The position numbers were made by a program, and so were the translations under genes. Positions 1 to 6,747 of a stretch of DNA of 43,140 nt are shown here, one piece after another; position 1 is the stretch's first letter; each line of letters starts with the position of its first letter. Location of the stretch: positions 1 to 43,140 of the forward strand of contig QXHL01000024.1 in NCBI GenBank assembly GCA_003584005.1, written 5' to 3'. The notes beneath the pieces are model-generated. The model did no database searches. It was not told where the DNA came from and was given only the letters and a program-made list of their open reading frames with translations. This DNA is from Alicyclobacillaceae bacterium I2511 (lineage in GTDB: Bacteria > Bacillota > Bacilli > Alicyclobacillales > Alicyclobacillaceae).

Positions 1-127
1 TGTCCATAGCAGCTTACGGTGGTTTGAAACCTCCACCTGTATGGCGGTTTCGAGGGGCCCTCCCTCATCTTCGGCAAAGCATAGCTCAAGTCACCTTCTC
101 AGCCGACCTGAAACTTTCGTGGCGCAC
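1..127 (-). other. Putative 5' end of a second (inner) group II intron, running off the window
   Basis: On the minus strand the reverse transcriptase reading frame of the neighbouring intron stops matching its family right after the YADD codons, and the next bases are GTGCGCCACGAAAG, which fits the GUGYG start of group II introns. The remaining bases to the window edge are non-coding in the frame of the reverse transcriptase. The simplest reading is a nested intron inserted in the YADD region of the host intron ORF. The rest of the inner intron, including domain V and any ORF, would lie left of this window, so the call rests on the 5' motif and the sharp loss of homology only. A deletion junction is the alternative. 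Confidence 0.5.
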
Positions 128-884
128 AATCATCGGCATAGCGAATCATGTACGCTTTTCCTAAACATTGCGTACGTACGGCCTTCTCAAACCACAAATC
201 CAGGACATGGTGTAGATACAGATTTCCCAATATTGGCGACACTAGACCGCCTTGCGGTGTACCGGAGCCAGATTCTCGCCACGTTCCATCCTCCATGATG
301 CCTGCTTTCAGGAATCGATGGATAAGTCGTAGGAGCGACTTGTCAGCTATACGGTGTGCTAGGAATTTCATGAGCCACGGGTGGTCCATGTGATCAAAGA
401 AGCCCATGATGTCAGCATCAACAACATAGTTTATCTTCTTCGTGATGAACAAGTGATTCAGCGTCTTGAGCGCATCATGTGCTCCACGTTGTGGCCTGAA
501 ACCATAAGACACATCCAAAAAGTCAGCTTCGAAGATTGCGGTAAGAATCTTGCTCACCGCTGACTGAACCAGCTTATCTTCGTACGCAGGTATTCCGAGC
601 GGGCGCCGTTTGTGCGAACCCGGTTTCGGGATGTACGTCCTTCGAACAGGTTGCGGTCTGTACGCTTGACTTCTCAGTCGTTCATGCAATCTGCCAAGGT
701 TGGTTTCAAGGTTCCCGTCGTATTCCGCCTTTGTGACTCCGTCCACGCCGGATGCCCTTTTGGCCTTCTGCTCCGTGTGACACTGCTTGAGCATCTCAAT
801 ATCCAACAAATGGGCGAGTGAGGTGAATCTGCTAGTTGGTTGTGTTCGCGCAATTTCCGCTATCCTTGCCAGTGCTGTTGACAA
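128..884 (-). pseudogene. ltrA: Group II intron reverse transcriptase/maturase, N-terminal part, interrupted at YADD
   Basis: The product begins at a TTG codon with MSTALARIAEIARTQP, the usual start of bacterial LtrA-type intron proteins. It shows the RT fingers and palm in order: YIPKPGSHKRRPLGIPAYEDK at about residues 85-105, SYGFRPQRGAHDAL near 126-140, VVDADIMGFFDHMDH (first catalytic Asp) near 155, GTPQGGLVSPILGNLYLHH near 209, and IRYADD (catalytic Asp pair) near 247. After YADD homology ends and a stop follows within about ten codons. The thumb, maturase and any endonuclease domains are missing, against about 420 residues or more for complete members. The protein would normally splice its own intron RNA and drive retrohoming. 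It could only be made whole if the inner element splices out of the transcript. Confidence 0.9.
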
Positions 885-1381
885 CCGAATTCCACCTCTG
901 TGTGTGGGGATTGTTTCCCTCGCAAGGGTGATTTCATGTTACGGCCTTCTCTCCATCAGCATTACCCGACTTCGCAGATACTACGCCGTAATCCGACTCC
1001 CCATCGTCGTTTGACCGCCTCACTTTGTATCGCTTGTTGGTCATACTCCTTCATGGAGAACGCATGGGGTCTCCCGAGTTCCCGTTGAATCGCAATGTGT
1101 AACGTGCCAAGGTCTCCGACCCCGGGGAGGCGACGATAATCTTGCCAATATCGATTTCGTCGTGTTGTCTTCTGCATGGGTCACAGCATCGACCCTCCCG
1201 TCTCATGACAAATTTCAGGGCTCAATTCCTTCAGCCTCTGGCTTTCGGCCCGTTACCTCACTGTCTACGCTTAAACCATATCAGTTGCCTGATAGGCTCC
1301 AAGACTCGCTTCAGGTGGCTGGCTATACCTTTCCTGACGGGCTTCCCACCCGTTCAATTCAACGACCTTGCTCGGCCGCAC
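885..1381 (-). ncRNA. Group II intron 5' ribozyme region (outer intron)
   Basis: This non-coding stretch upstream of the reverse transcriptase begins on the minus strand with GTGCGGCCGAGCAAGG at position 1381, a good match to the conserved intron 5' end. It is followed by paired-looking segments such as the AACGGGTGGGAAGCCCGT hairpin near 1355-1337, as expected for domain I. A 71-codon open frame inside it (962-1177) has no family match and is more likely ribozyme sequence. The 5' exon just outside is TTGACAAACGGGGC, which abuts the end of the IS3-family element, so the intron probably landed beside an IS end. No intron 3' end is visible because the window ends inside the nested insertion. 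Confidence 0.65.
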
Positions 1382-1414
1382 GCCCCGTTTGTCAAGACAC
1401 ATTTTTTCTAGTAG

Positions 1415-2314
1415 TTAAGCTATACTTACCGAGCCTATTTCTAATCTCCCGATCTCCATATTTTCAGGAGAAGGAGGAGGGAAGAGAGGAGATTCTGGAG
1501 CAATGCCATCCAGGTATACCTCCGCCGGTGTGTGATAATTCAGTGACTGATGTGGACGTCCACAGTTGTAGAATCCGATGTATTTCGTAATGGATTGGCG
1601 TGCCTCCTTTGGGCTACTGTACTCGTTCAGATACACTTCCTCGTTCTTGATCGTGCGCCACAGGCGCTCGGTGAAAATGTTGTCAAGTGCGCGATTTTTG
1701 CCATCCATACTGATTCGCACACTTGCCTCCTTGAGCAGATCTGTGTATTGTGTGCTCGTGAAATGGCTTCCCTGGTCACTGTTCCATATCTCTGGTTTCG
1801 CCTTCTGTAGCGCCATTTTGACCGCCCTGAGTACGAAGTCTATCTCAAGGGTCTGCTCCAGTTGCCAGCTCACAACGTACCGAGAATACCAGTCGATTAC
1901 TGCCACCAAATACATCCATCCATGCTTGAGCCTGACGTAGGTGATGTCAATTCCCCACACGTGATTCCGCCAGCTCGCTGTGATATTGCCTAACAGGTAC
2001 GGATAGATTTTGTGCGCCATGTTGCGCTTACTGAGATTCGGACCAGGACCAACCCCGGCAATTCCCATCTCACGCATGGCACGTTGAACCCGTTTGCGGT
2101 CGACATCCCATCCCTCCAGCTTCAACGTAACGGTTATCCTTCGAGAGCCGTAGTAGGGGCGCTTTGTATATATCTCATCAATCCGATGCTTGAGCGTGAC
2201 CTCCTCTGCGGAGGGCGGCACAGGCTTGTAATACAGGCTCGATCTGCTAATGCTTAGAATGTAGGCTTGGGTCGCCAGTGGAAGCTCGGGCTTGTCCCAT
2301 TCCAGCATCTCCAT
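1415..2314 (-). CDS. IS3-family transposase OrfB (DDE integrase core)
   Basis: The 299-residue protein has the N-terminal helix-turn-helix-like segment ending in SISRSSLYYKP, the HTH_21 region with KRPYYGSRRITVTL, and the rve integrase core. The DDE residues are seen in WGIDITYV (first Asp, about residue 123), WNSDQGSHFTS (second Asp, about 180) and the Glu in IFTERLWRTIKNEEVYL (about 216). It catalyses transposition together with OrfA, normally as an OrfAB fusion. The frame is open upstream of the ATG through the A9 run of orfA. That frame is offset by +1 relative to orfA rather than the usual -1. The protein itself looks intact. Confidence 0.93.
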   Translation of the reverse strand: MEMLEWDKPELPLATQAYILSISRSSLYYKPVPPSAEEVTLKHRIDEIYTKRPYYGSRRITVTLKLEGWDVDRKRVQRAMREMGIAGVGPGPNLSKRNMAHKIYPYLLGNITASWRNHVWGIDITYVRLKHGWMYLVAVIDWYSRYVVSWQLEQTLEIDFVLRAVKMALQKAKPEIWNSDQGSHFTSTQYTDLLKEASVRISMDGKNRALDNIFTERLWRTIKNEEVYLNEYSSPKEARQSITKYIGFYNCGRPHQSLNYHTPAEVYLDGIAPESPLFPPPSPENMEIGRLEIGSVSIA

Positions 2315-2324
2315 GCGCTCCGGT

Positions 2325-2627
2325 CTACTCAGGGTTGAGGCCAGATTTTTTTTTAATCCACGTCAGTTGCGTGGTAAGCCGGCCGATTTCTGAGTAGAGT
2401 GCCTCCAGCTCCTTTTCGTGTTCCTTGTTGATGACGGACACATTCTTCTTGGCCTCGTTTTGAAACAGGTCAGTCATGCTCTCGATTACAGTGTTTTTCC
2501 ATTTATGAAGCATAGTTGGATGAACCCCGAACTCCGCTGAAATCTGGGCGATGGTTCGATCCTCCTTGAGGATTTCCTGGACGACTTGGGCTTTGAACGC
2601 TGCTGTGTAATGTTTTCGCATACCCAT
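2325..2627 (-). CDS. IS3-family transposase OrfA (helix-turn-helix)
   Basis: The 100-residue protein starts MGMRKHYTAAFKAQVVQEI and has the HTH_Tnp_1 fold with IAQISAEFGVHPTMLHKWK as the recognition helices (about residues 27-45). A leucine/heptad region around residues 60-92 should mediate OrfA-OrfB contacts. It ends WIKKKSGLNPE just after a run of nine A residues on the coding strand, a typical slippage site. OrfA binds the IS ends and regulates transposition. The gene ends 10 bases before the orfB ATG. Confidence 0.9.
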   Translation of the reverse strand: MGMRKHYTAAFKAQVVQEILKEDRTIAQISAEFGVHPTMLHKWKNTVIESMTDLFQNEAKKNVSVINKEHEKELEALYSEIGRLTTQLTWIKKKSGLNPE

Positions 2628-2682
2628 AGTGTAGCTTACGCGAACCCCTTTCTGCTGTCCGAATCCATGGGTCCACTATACA

Positions 2683-2934
2683 TTGACGGCAACAGAATTG
2701 CGGCACAAATTTGGCGAAGTGGTTGAGGGGCTTAAAACAGAACCGGTATTGGTGAAGAAAAGTGGGCGGCCTGTGGCCGTTATCTTGTCGTATGAGGCTT
2801 ATGAACGGTTCCAGGAGCTAGAGGATGCCTGGTGGGGTGAACAGGCACGCAAAGCGGCGACTGAAGGGTTTATGAGTGCCGATGAAACGACATCTTGGAT
2901 TGCGGAGCGACTGAATGAAGCTCCTACTGAGTAA
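2683..2934 (+). CDS. Phd/YefM-family antitoxin, 5' end trimmed by the IS
   Basis: The frame reads TATELRHKFGEVVEGLKTEPVLVKKSGRPVAVILSYEAYERF, the classic Phd/YefM N-terminal DNA-binding fold, followed by an acidic toxin-binding tail (EDAWWGEQARKAATEGFMSADETTSWIAERLNEAPTE). Family members usually have several residues before TATELR. Here the IS end at 2682 comes directly before the TTG codon, so the native start, ribosome site and promoter are probably gone. The antitoxin would neutralise the RelE-like toxin encoded next door, whose start overlaps this gene by 20 bases, and repress the pair. Whether a weak TTG start or an IS promoter now drives it cannot be told. Confidence 0.85.
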   Translation: MTATELRHKFGEVVEGLKTEPVLVKKSGRPVAVILSYEAYERFQELEDAWWGEQARKAATEGFMSADETTSWIAERLNEAPTE

Positions 2935-3184
2935 GGTAGCGCGTGACTTCCTGGATACATTGTCGCCAAAACAATTTCGTCAGGTTGTCACTACTGTTTT
3001 TCGGCTCTTGTCTGAGCCTTATCCACATGACTCAAAACAGTTGAGGGGATATCTCTACCATCGTGTAGACATCGGAGAGTATAGGGTTGTCTATGAGGGG
3101 GAGGGGGACGACCTTCGAGTTGTGCTGATTGGCAAACGAAATGACGATGAGGTTTATCGAATACTCAAGCGGACAAAGGGTTAA
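2915..3184 (+). CDS. RelE/ParE-family toxin
   Basis: The 89-residue protein MKLLLSKVARDFLDTLSPKQFRQVV shows the RelE/ParE fold: helices in residues 5-40, then LRGYLYHRVDIGEYRVVYEGEGDDLRVVLIGKRNDDEVYRILKRTKG, where GEYRVVY and the final KRNDDEVYR strand/helix match RelE-type mRNA interferases. These toxins cleave mRNA on the ribosome or, in the ParE branch, poison gyrase; the sequence alone does not decide. It overlaps the antitoxin gene by 20 bases, the normal coupled arrangement. The toxin is intact while its partner lost its 5' context. Confidence 0.88.
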   Translation: MKLLLSKVARDFLDTLSPKQFRQVVTTVFRLLSEPYPHDSKQLRGYLYHRVDIGEYRVVYEGEGDDLRVVLIGKRNDDEVYRILKRTKG

Positions 3185-3284
3185 GCCCTTGGGAAGGGAT
3201 ACCAAATGGATTTCAGTGTGGAGGCTATGTAGGGCTATGTAGGGGTCCACCATAGTCCGCCTACGAACTAAACTACGAGTATGA

Positions 3285-3464
3285 AGCGGATCGGGATCTA
3301 TCGAAGAGATCGAGTTTATTGTTGCAGATGGTGCTAATTTGGAGGAACTTCGTGCGAACTTGACCCATCACTTGTTGGACTACATACACGACTACATGAA
3401 TGAGTATCAGCGTTATCCTGAATCCGTGACAGAAGTATTTAAAAAAGCTCAAAAAATAGCATGA
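3285..3464 (+). pseudogene. 3' remnant of an unidentified gene
   Basis: An open frame follows an in-frame TGA at 3282 and reads SIEEIEFIVADGANLEELRANLTHHLLDYIHDYMNEYQRYPESVTEVFKKAQKIA before a TGA. It has no start codon, but its composition (helical, acidic, ordered codons) is protein-like, and it is too regular to be noise. I do not recognise the family; it could be the tail of an antitoxin-like protein. The preceding 100 bases (3185-3284) contain a short direct repeat (GCTATGTAGG twice near 3227-3245) and a GGGTCCACCATA motif resembling the IS end at 2669-2680, suggesting an old IS scar cut the gene. Confidence 0.4.
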
Positions 3465-3528
3465 TAAAGTTAAATAGAGAGATCGGGAGATAATTCTAAT
3501 TCTCCACACTCACCAATAGGGTGATCTC

Positions 3529-3975
3529 TTGCGCTTCATCATCGAACAATCTGACGAGACCATTATGACACATTTCGGCCTATCACTTATTGGGCTGCTG
3601 TTAGATAAGACCCATCTGGGATCACGACTGAGCCAAACCGCTTTGCCCGGAATGGGAACCCCATACATCTCCAATCGTGATGTCGCTTATTCATACCTTG
3701 GCTTACCGTGCCAAGGCAAGAGTGACTTCGCCCACATTGAGCCGTTTCGTGATGACGAATTCTTTTTCGCTGCGTTGCAAATTGGCACAGTCCCCTCCAG
3801 TCCCACATTGCGTTAACGCCTCGATATTGCAGCTCCAGAATTCGATTGGAAATCTATCATTCTAGAGGAATCAGCGCGTCTGCTTCATGATTGCAACGTA
3901 ACCGTCTCTCCTGTGCCACTGGGTCAGGATAAGGCGCGTTTCTATGTTCCGCTCGATATTTGCATATTACGATGA
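3529..3975 (+). pseudogene. IS1380-family transposase, N-terminal fragment with in-frame stop
   Basis: From a TTG the frame reads MRFIIEQSDETIMTHFGLSLIGLLLDKT, the start of an IS1380-family (IS4 superfamily) DDE transposase, and continues through YISNRDVAYSYLGL, HIEPFRDDEFFFAAL and PSSPTLR to a TAA at 3814. Beyond the stop the same frame keeps homology (RLDIAAPEFDWKSIILEESARLLHDC ... ARFYVPLDI) to about 3960, then diverges and stops at 3973. Family members have Gln at the TAA position (TLRQRLD), so a CAA to TAA change is the likely cause. Complete transposases are about 450 residues; only the first third is here, without the catalytic core. Confidence 0.85.
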
Positions 3976-3980
3976 AAATT

Positions 3981-4306
3981 AGCTCTCTCGCAAATTAGTT
4001 GATGCCTCATCGGGTGGCAGTTTACCCTGGAATACTTAAACAGCACAGGTTGGTTCACGAAATTCCCCATTTCCAAGAGCTCGTGCAGGTTTTAAGCGAG
4101 GTCCCGTGACGAATTAGCCAGCAGAAGGCCTTGTCTGTCGATTAGAATTGAGTTCGCTATTTTTGGCCTGTACAGACCCGAATTAAAACAATAAGTAAAT
4201 TATTATAATTAAAGGATATTCTGAGATTATTTAAAAGAGTATTTGATCCATTTAATGGTTTTATTTTGTAGTGAGGGGGTTATCATCAACTAATTTGCGG
4301 GAGAGC
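3981..4306. repeat. Inverted repeat pair with IS21-type terminal motifs
   Basis: A 22-base arm CTCTCTCGCAAATTAGTTGATG at 3981-4002 recurs inverted at 4285-4306 with one mismatch. Both arms are followed inward or flanked by GGGTGGCA-type motifs (CGGGTGGCAGTTTACCCTGGAAT at 4014-4036, and GGAATGGGTGGCAACTTTCGGG on the minus strand at 4327-4306), which resemble the multiple terminal repeats of IS21-family elements. The 280 bases between the arms are AT-rich with no credible gene. It is either the two ends of rearranged IS21 copies or a small non-autonomous element. Confidence 0.5.
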
Positions 4307-4336
4307 CCGAAAGTTGCCACCCATTCCGAAGCAGAG

Positions 4337-4612
4337 TTACCCAAAGTCATCCAGAATGAGTACTTCCACTTTAACAAGTTTCGCCAGGAGCTTTGTGTAG
4401 GTCCCATCCCTTTTGGCCATGGAGAGTTCACTGAGCAGCCGGGTGAGACGATGATTCTCCCGACTGCTTCATTCAGCGTCGACCAAGAGAGCAAGGCGTC
4501 CTTCAAAAAACAAACTGGCTGAATCCGGTTGTTCCTGTTGCGTAAGGAGAGCTTGGACCATGCCATGAAGGCGCATTTGCTGCAGGTGTTCCAGGGTTTG
4601 TTCTGTCCACAT
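4337..4612 (-). pseudogene. istB: IS21-family IstB-like ATPase, internally deleted
   Basis: From an ATG the minus strand reads MWTEQTLEHLQQMRLHGMVQALLTQQ, LFFEGRLALLVDAE, a TGA at 4469-4471, then SSRENHRLTRLLSELSMAKRDGTYTKLLAKLVKVEVLILDDFG and a TAA. This matches the start of IstB (helper ATPase of IS21 transposition) and, after an apparent in-frame deletion that removed Walker A, its Walker B strand LILDDFG. Family members carry Trp at the TGA position (EW), so the stop is a TGG to TGA transition. The C-terminal half is absent. It is clearly non-functional. Confidence 0.75.
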
Positions 4613-5011
4613 CTGTGAAAACTCCTCTCGTCTAGCGATTTGGGTGTGAGCTGGATCAGCAAGACCTTGAGAGCCCCTGAACTTTCACCTCGGCCCCCAG
4701 AAGGTCTTTTGCGTGTGGGGTCGGTTACTCTTTCCCGGGGGTATGGTTGTCTTGAGCTTGCCAATAGACCCGTGCCCGCCAACTGGCCAGCACATCCGCA
4801 GCTTGGCACAACACATCAGTTTTCCGTGTAAAGGGCGTTTTAAGCTTCGCCCACGCACGCAAAGCATATCAATAGACAATTACGGAAGCGAATCACCGAG
4901 ATAAGGGACTTCTCTCTCTTTTTCAGCCTTACGGGGGGCATTGGTGTTAGGCTATAAGGGTGGACACAGCGAATCGAAAATGTAAGAATAAGGTGATTCG
5001 AGGGGAGCCAC
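4613..5011. other. Decayed region upstream of istB, no intact gene
   Basis: About 400 bases with no convincing gene. On the minus strand 4865-4735 reads AKLKTPFTRKTDVLCQAADVLASWRARVYWQ in one frame, which may be a trace of the IS21 istA tail or another transposase, but I cannot assign it. The right part (about 4955-5011) leads into the IS3-type orfA fragment and contains its AGGGGAG ribosome site at 5001-5006. Confidence 0.3.
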
Positions 5012-5101
5012 GTGACACAGAAATATGATCAACAGTTCAAACTCCATGCAGTGCAGTTGTCGAAGGACTTCATTTCATTCTTGGTGCTTTCAGACCTCTG
5101 A
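5012..5101 (+). pseudogene. IS3-family OrfA, N-terminal scrap
   Basis: A GTG five bases after AGGGGAG opens a frame VTQKYDQQFKLHAVQLSKD, matching the beginning of IS3-type OrfA proteins (xKKYDxEFKxxAVxL). Homology ends near 5068, exactly where the neighbouring toxin-like gene on the opposite strand terminates, and the frame stops at 5101. Only the first ~19 residues of the transposase survive. Confidence 0.55.
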
Positions 5102-5327
5102 CCGTCACTTTCTCATCAGCTTTGCAAACATAATAGACTCGGTAGCCGAGGACGATAACCCTTCTCGTATTTGCCCATGACCCGTGATAGTGTTCACGGA
5201 ATCCTTCTTCTGGCCCAACCTTCATCAAGTGGTTTTCAATTTCCAGAATCATCCGCATCTGAATCTGAAAATCGGCAATCTCTGCAAGGGAAAAGTGATC
5301 ACTTTGAATTCGGGATATCTGCTTCAA
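5070..5327 (-). CDS. Putative RelE/ParE-like toxin of a toxin-antitoxin pair
   Basis: An 85-residue frame from a TTG. It is open further upstream to an ATT at 5369 that nearly abuts the antitoxin stop, giving about 99 residues starting with RFDPPNYFSQSALKQISRIQ. It has helices (residues 10-40) followed by ANTRRVIVLGYRVYYVCKADEKVTVRGLKAPRMK, reminiscent of the RelE/ParE C-terminal strands (YRVIYxxxxxxVxVxxL). It directly follows the antitoxin-like gene on the same strand, which supports the pairing. The family call is an inference from fold pattern and context, and the exact start is unsettled. Confidence 0.5.
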   Translation of the reverse strand: MKQISRIQSDHFSLAEIADFQIQMRMILEIENHLMKVGPEEGFREHYHGSWANTRRVIVLGYRVYYVCKADEKVTVRGLKAPRMK

Positions 5328-5355
5328 AGCGGACTGAGAAAAATAATTTGGCGGG

Positions 5356-5628
5356 TCAAAGCGAATGTTCCTTTAGGATGAACTCAATTGCTTCCTGCGT
5401 TGTATAGGTGCGTCCTTCTTTAATGTCTTGTTCCGACGCCAACAAGACCTCGTGCAATTCCGGGTCAGACTCAATTTCGTTGGCAATCTCATCGAAGTCC
5501 GAATTGATTACGGTTAAGCGTACTTCCCTGCCCATCACATTCGCCACAATGTCATTTTGATCCTGGAGCAGTTGCCATAGGCTTTCCTGAACAGATGGGT
5601 CTAAAGAGACTTTCTTTACATTGCCCAT
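5356..5628 (-). CDS. Antitoxin-like protein (RelB/Phd-style C-terminal tail)
   Basis: The 90-residue protein starts at an ATG five bases after GAGGTGAG. Its second half, FDEIANEIESDPELHEVLLASEQDIKEGRTYTTQEAIEFILKEHSL, has the acidic helix with DPEL...EGR.YTT.EA/E pattern common in toxin-binding tails of RelB/Phd-type antitoxins. The same tail pattern occurs in the protein at 18655-18945 (IA.E...DP.L.E....S......G...TT.E...FL), so the two are distant homologues, each beside a tyrosine recombinase. No clear DNA-binding motif is seen in the N-terminal half. It probably neutralises the product of the next gene. Confidence 0.6.
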   Translation of the reverse strand: MGNVKKVSLDPSVQESLWQLLQDQNDIVANVMGREVRLTVINSDFDEIANEIESDPELHEVLLASEQDIKEGRTYTTQEAIEFILKEHSL

Positions 5629-5680
5629 CGTCGCTCACCTCGTGTTTCCATTATAACAGGAATACCATGCGAGGATATCA

Positions 5681-5882
5681 TTAATGGCGATTCGCTTTCT
5701 GAATGGCGGTTTTAATTTTCTCACGTATTTCAGGACAATCCATATAGATTTTGGCCTGCATGTGTGCCAGAAACTGAACACGATCAACGCTCTGATCTTA
5801 TCTGTTGCTCAGACCATTTTCGACGATTCTCCAAATTCTCCAGGTGAATCAGTAATGGATTAGAGCGGTTCCCTCTTCGCAC
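5681..5882 (-). pseudogene. Frameshifted copy of the recombinase-associated small ORF
   Basis: From GTG at 5882 the frame reads VRRGNRSNPLLIHLENLENRRKWSEQQIRSER and stops; one frame over it continues DRVQFLAHMQAKIYMDCPEIREKIKTAIQKANRH to 5681. Together these align with the intact 60-residue ORF at 25165-25347 (MRRRERPNPLLKHVEEYRKSSKRLFKLEREDLKRLAHMQAETF...). A single-base frameshift separates the halves. Both copies lie in the same place, downstream of a recombinase and a GC hairpin. Function is unknown. Confidence 0.7.
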
Positions 5883-5938
5883 TGTCAACGTCCATCCACC
5901 CTTTCATAAATCGAACGGTTTCAACCGTAGAGTTCGTG

Positions 5939-5964
5939 ATGGCCGGGTAAGGGTCCCCGGCCAT
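5939..5964 (-). other. Conserved GC hairpin between recombinase and small ORF
   Basis: A perfect 9-bp stem ATGGCCGGG/CCCGGCCAT with an 8-base loop, placed 12 bases after the recombinase stop. The same hairpin, with a G-U pair and a different loop, lies at 25390-25416 after the homologous recombinase. No U-tract follows on the minus strand, so it is not a standard intrinsic terminator; it may be an RNA stability or recombination structure. Confidence 0.6.
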
Positions 5965-5976
5965 CATCCATGTCGC

Positions 5977-6516
5977 TCAACTAAGTTGATGCTCAACGAA
6001 ACTGAATTGGCTGTGCTGCATATTTACGTCGTGCGAGAACATCTCGACGTAAATTCGCACCGTCTCCATACTGGAATGGTCAAGAATCCGTTGAAGACTA
6101 AAGATATCACCACCAGCCAAGATGTAAAGCTTTGCCATAGTGTGGCGAAACGTGTGTGGCGACACCCGGACATTCGTGATTTGCGCCTGTTCCCCATACT
6201 GTTTGATCAGTTTTTGTGTGGTTCCGATAGCGATGGATTCTTCGTCGATGGTCACGAACAATGCATCCGTCAGAGCATTCCCGCGCTCCCGAATGTATTT
6301 CTGCAATACTTGTCGCATTTTGCTTTGGATGGGCACTAGCCTTTGCTTTGACCCTTTCCCATGAACCAAGATGTTTCCGTCTCGGATGTGAGCATCTGAC
6401 AATTGAATGCCAACCAGTTCGCTGATTCAAATTCCGGTCTCCAACAGCAAGAGCATCCTCGTGAAACCCCGCAGGCCAGTGAACGTGAACTGATCCGGTT
6501 GACGAAGTAATATCGA
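5977..6516 (-). pseudogene. Tyrosine recombinase (XerC/D-like), N-terminal domain deleted, stop at catalytic Arg
   Basis: The frame carries the catalytic domain of a phage-integrase-family recombinase: RQPDQFTFTGLR, LLLLETGI-stop-ISELVG, GSKQRLVPI, SPHTFRHTMAKLYILAGG (His-x-x-Arg), LQRILDHSSMETVRIYVEMF (His and the nucleophile Tyr). The TGA at 6427-6429 replaces the Arg codon of TGIRISEL, the first catalytic arginine, and is one C to T change from CGA. The N-terminal core-binding domain seen in the copy at 25425-26388 is missing: about 430 bases are deleted with the junction near 6516. It would have catalysed site-specific integration at tRNA-Leu. An ATG at 6402 could still start a fragment, but this lacks Arg I. 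Confidence 0.85.
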
Positions 6517-6632
6517 CACGTCTCTTTTTCCGAGACGTGTGGGGGACTTGAACCCTTTTACTCCGCACTGCTGCGAACGTGTATGCCCACACGTATCCGC
6601 AAAATTTGAGGCAAAATCCCCCTATAAATGGA

Positions 6633-6670
6633 AACAGGGTTCTTGCGCCCAAAGGCCCAGAAACCCTGTT
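6633..6670 (-). terminator. Copy of the tRNA-Leu terminator hairpin
   Basis: AACAGGGTT and AACCCTGTT form a perfect 9-bp stem just downstream of the partial tRNA-Leu on the minus strand, followed by a T-rich stretch (TCCATTTATAGG). The intact tRNA-Leu at 26568 has the same hairpin, so the duplication at the island border extends beyond the tRNA itself. Confidence 0.6.
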
Positions 6671-6694
6671 ACACTGTGGCATTTTAGACTTTTT

Positions 6695-6747
6695 TGGTGC
6701 CGAGGACGGGACTTGAACCCGTACGAATTTCTCCACACGCCCCTCAA
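6695..6747 (-). other. tRNA-Leu 3' fragment, probable attachment-site copy (island left border)
   Basis: The minus strand carries TTGAGGGGCGTGTGG, a diverged variable arm, the T-arm ACGGGTTCAAGTCCCGT and CCTCGGCACCA, matching the 3' half of the intact tRNA-Leu(GAG) at 26568-26651 with about five differences outside the variable arm. Identity begins in the anticodon loop; the 5' half (acceptor 5' strand and D-arm) is absent. This is the classic product of tyrosine-recombinase integration into a tRNA gene. It lies in direct orientation with the intact gene, about 19.9 kb away. Confidence 0.8.

Larger units (their letters stand above)
1390..2682 (-). mobile_element. IS3-family insertion sequence (orfA + orfB)
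   Basis: The element carries an IS3-type orfA and orfB pair. The right end is placed at 2682, where the minus strand begins TGTATAGTGGACCC and the downstream toxin-antitoxin frame starts at once. The left end is placed near 1390, where the plus strand reads TGTCAAGACAC. The two ends share TGT and little more, so the left terminus is provisional. I could not find a convincing target duplication. The group II intron begins only about 9 bases beyond the left end. Confidence 0.7.

Noticed and set aside
962-1177. 71-codon open frame on the minus strand within the group II intron
   Set aside because: Lies in the ribozyme 5' region between the intron start and the RT start; no family match, no ribosome site.
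4261-4809. 182-codon open frame on the minus strand
   Set aside because: It is out of frame with the clear IstB fragment and has a Ser/Pro/Arg-rich shadow composition.
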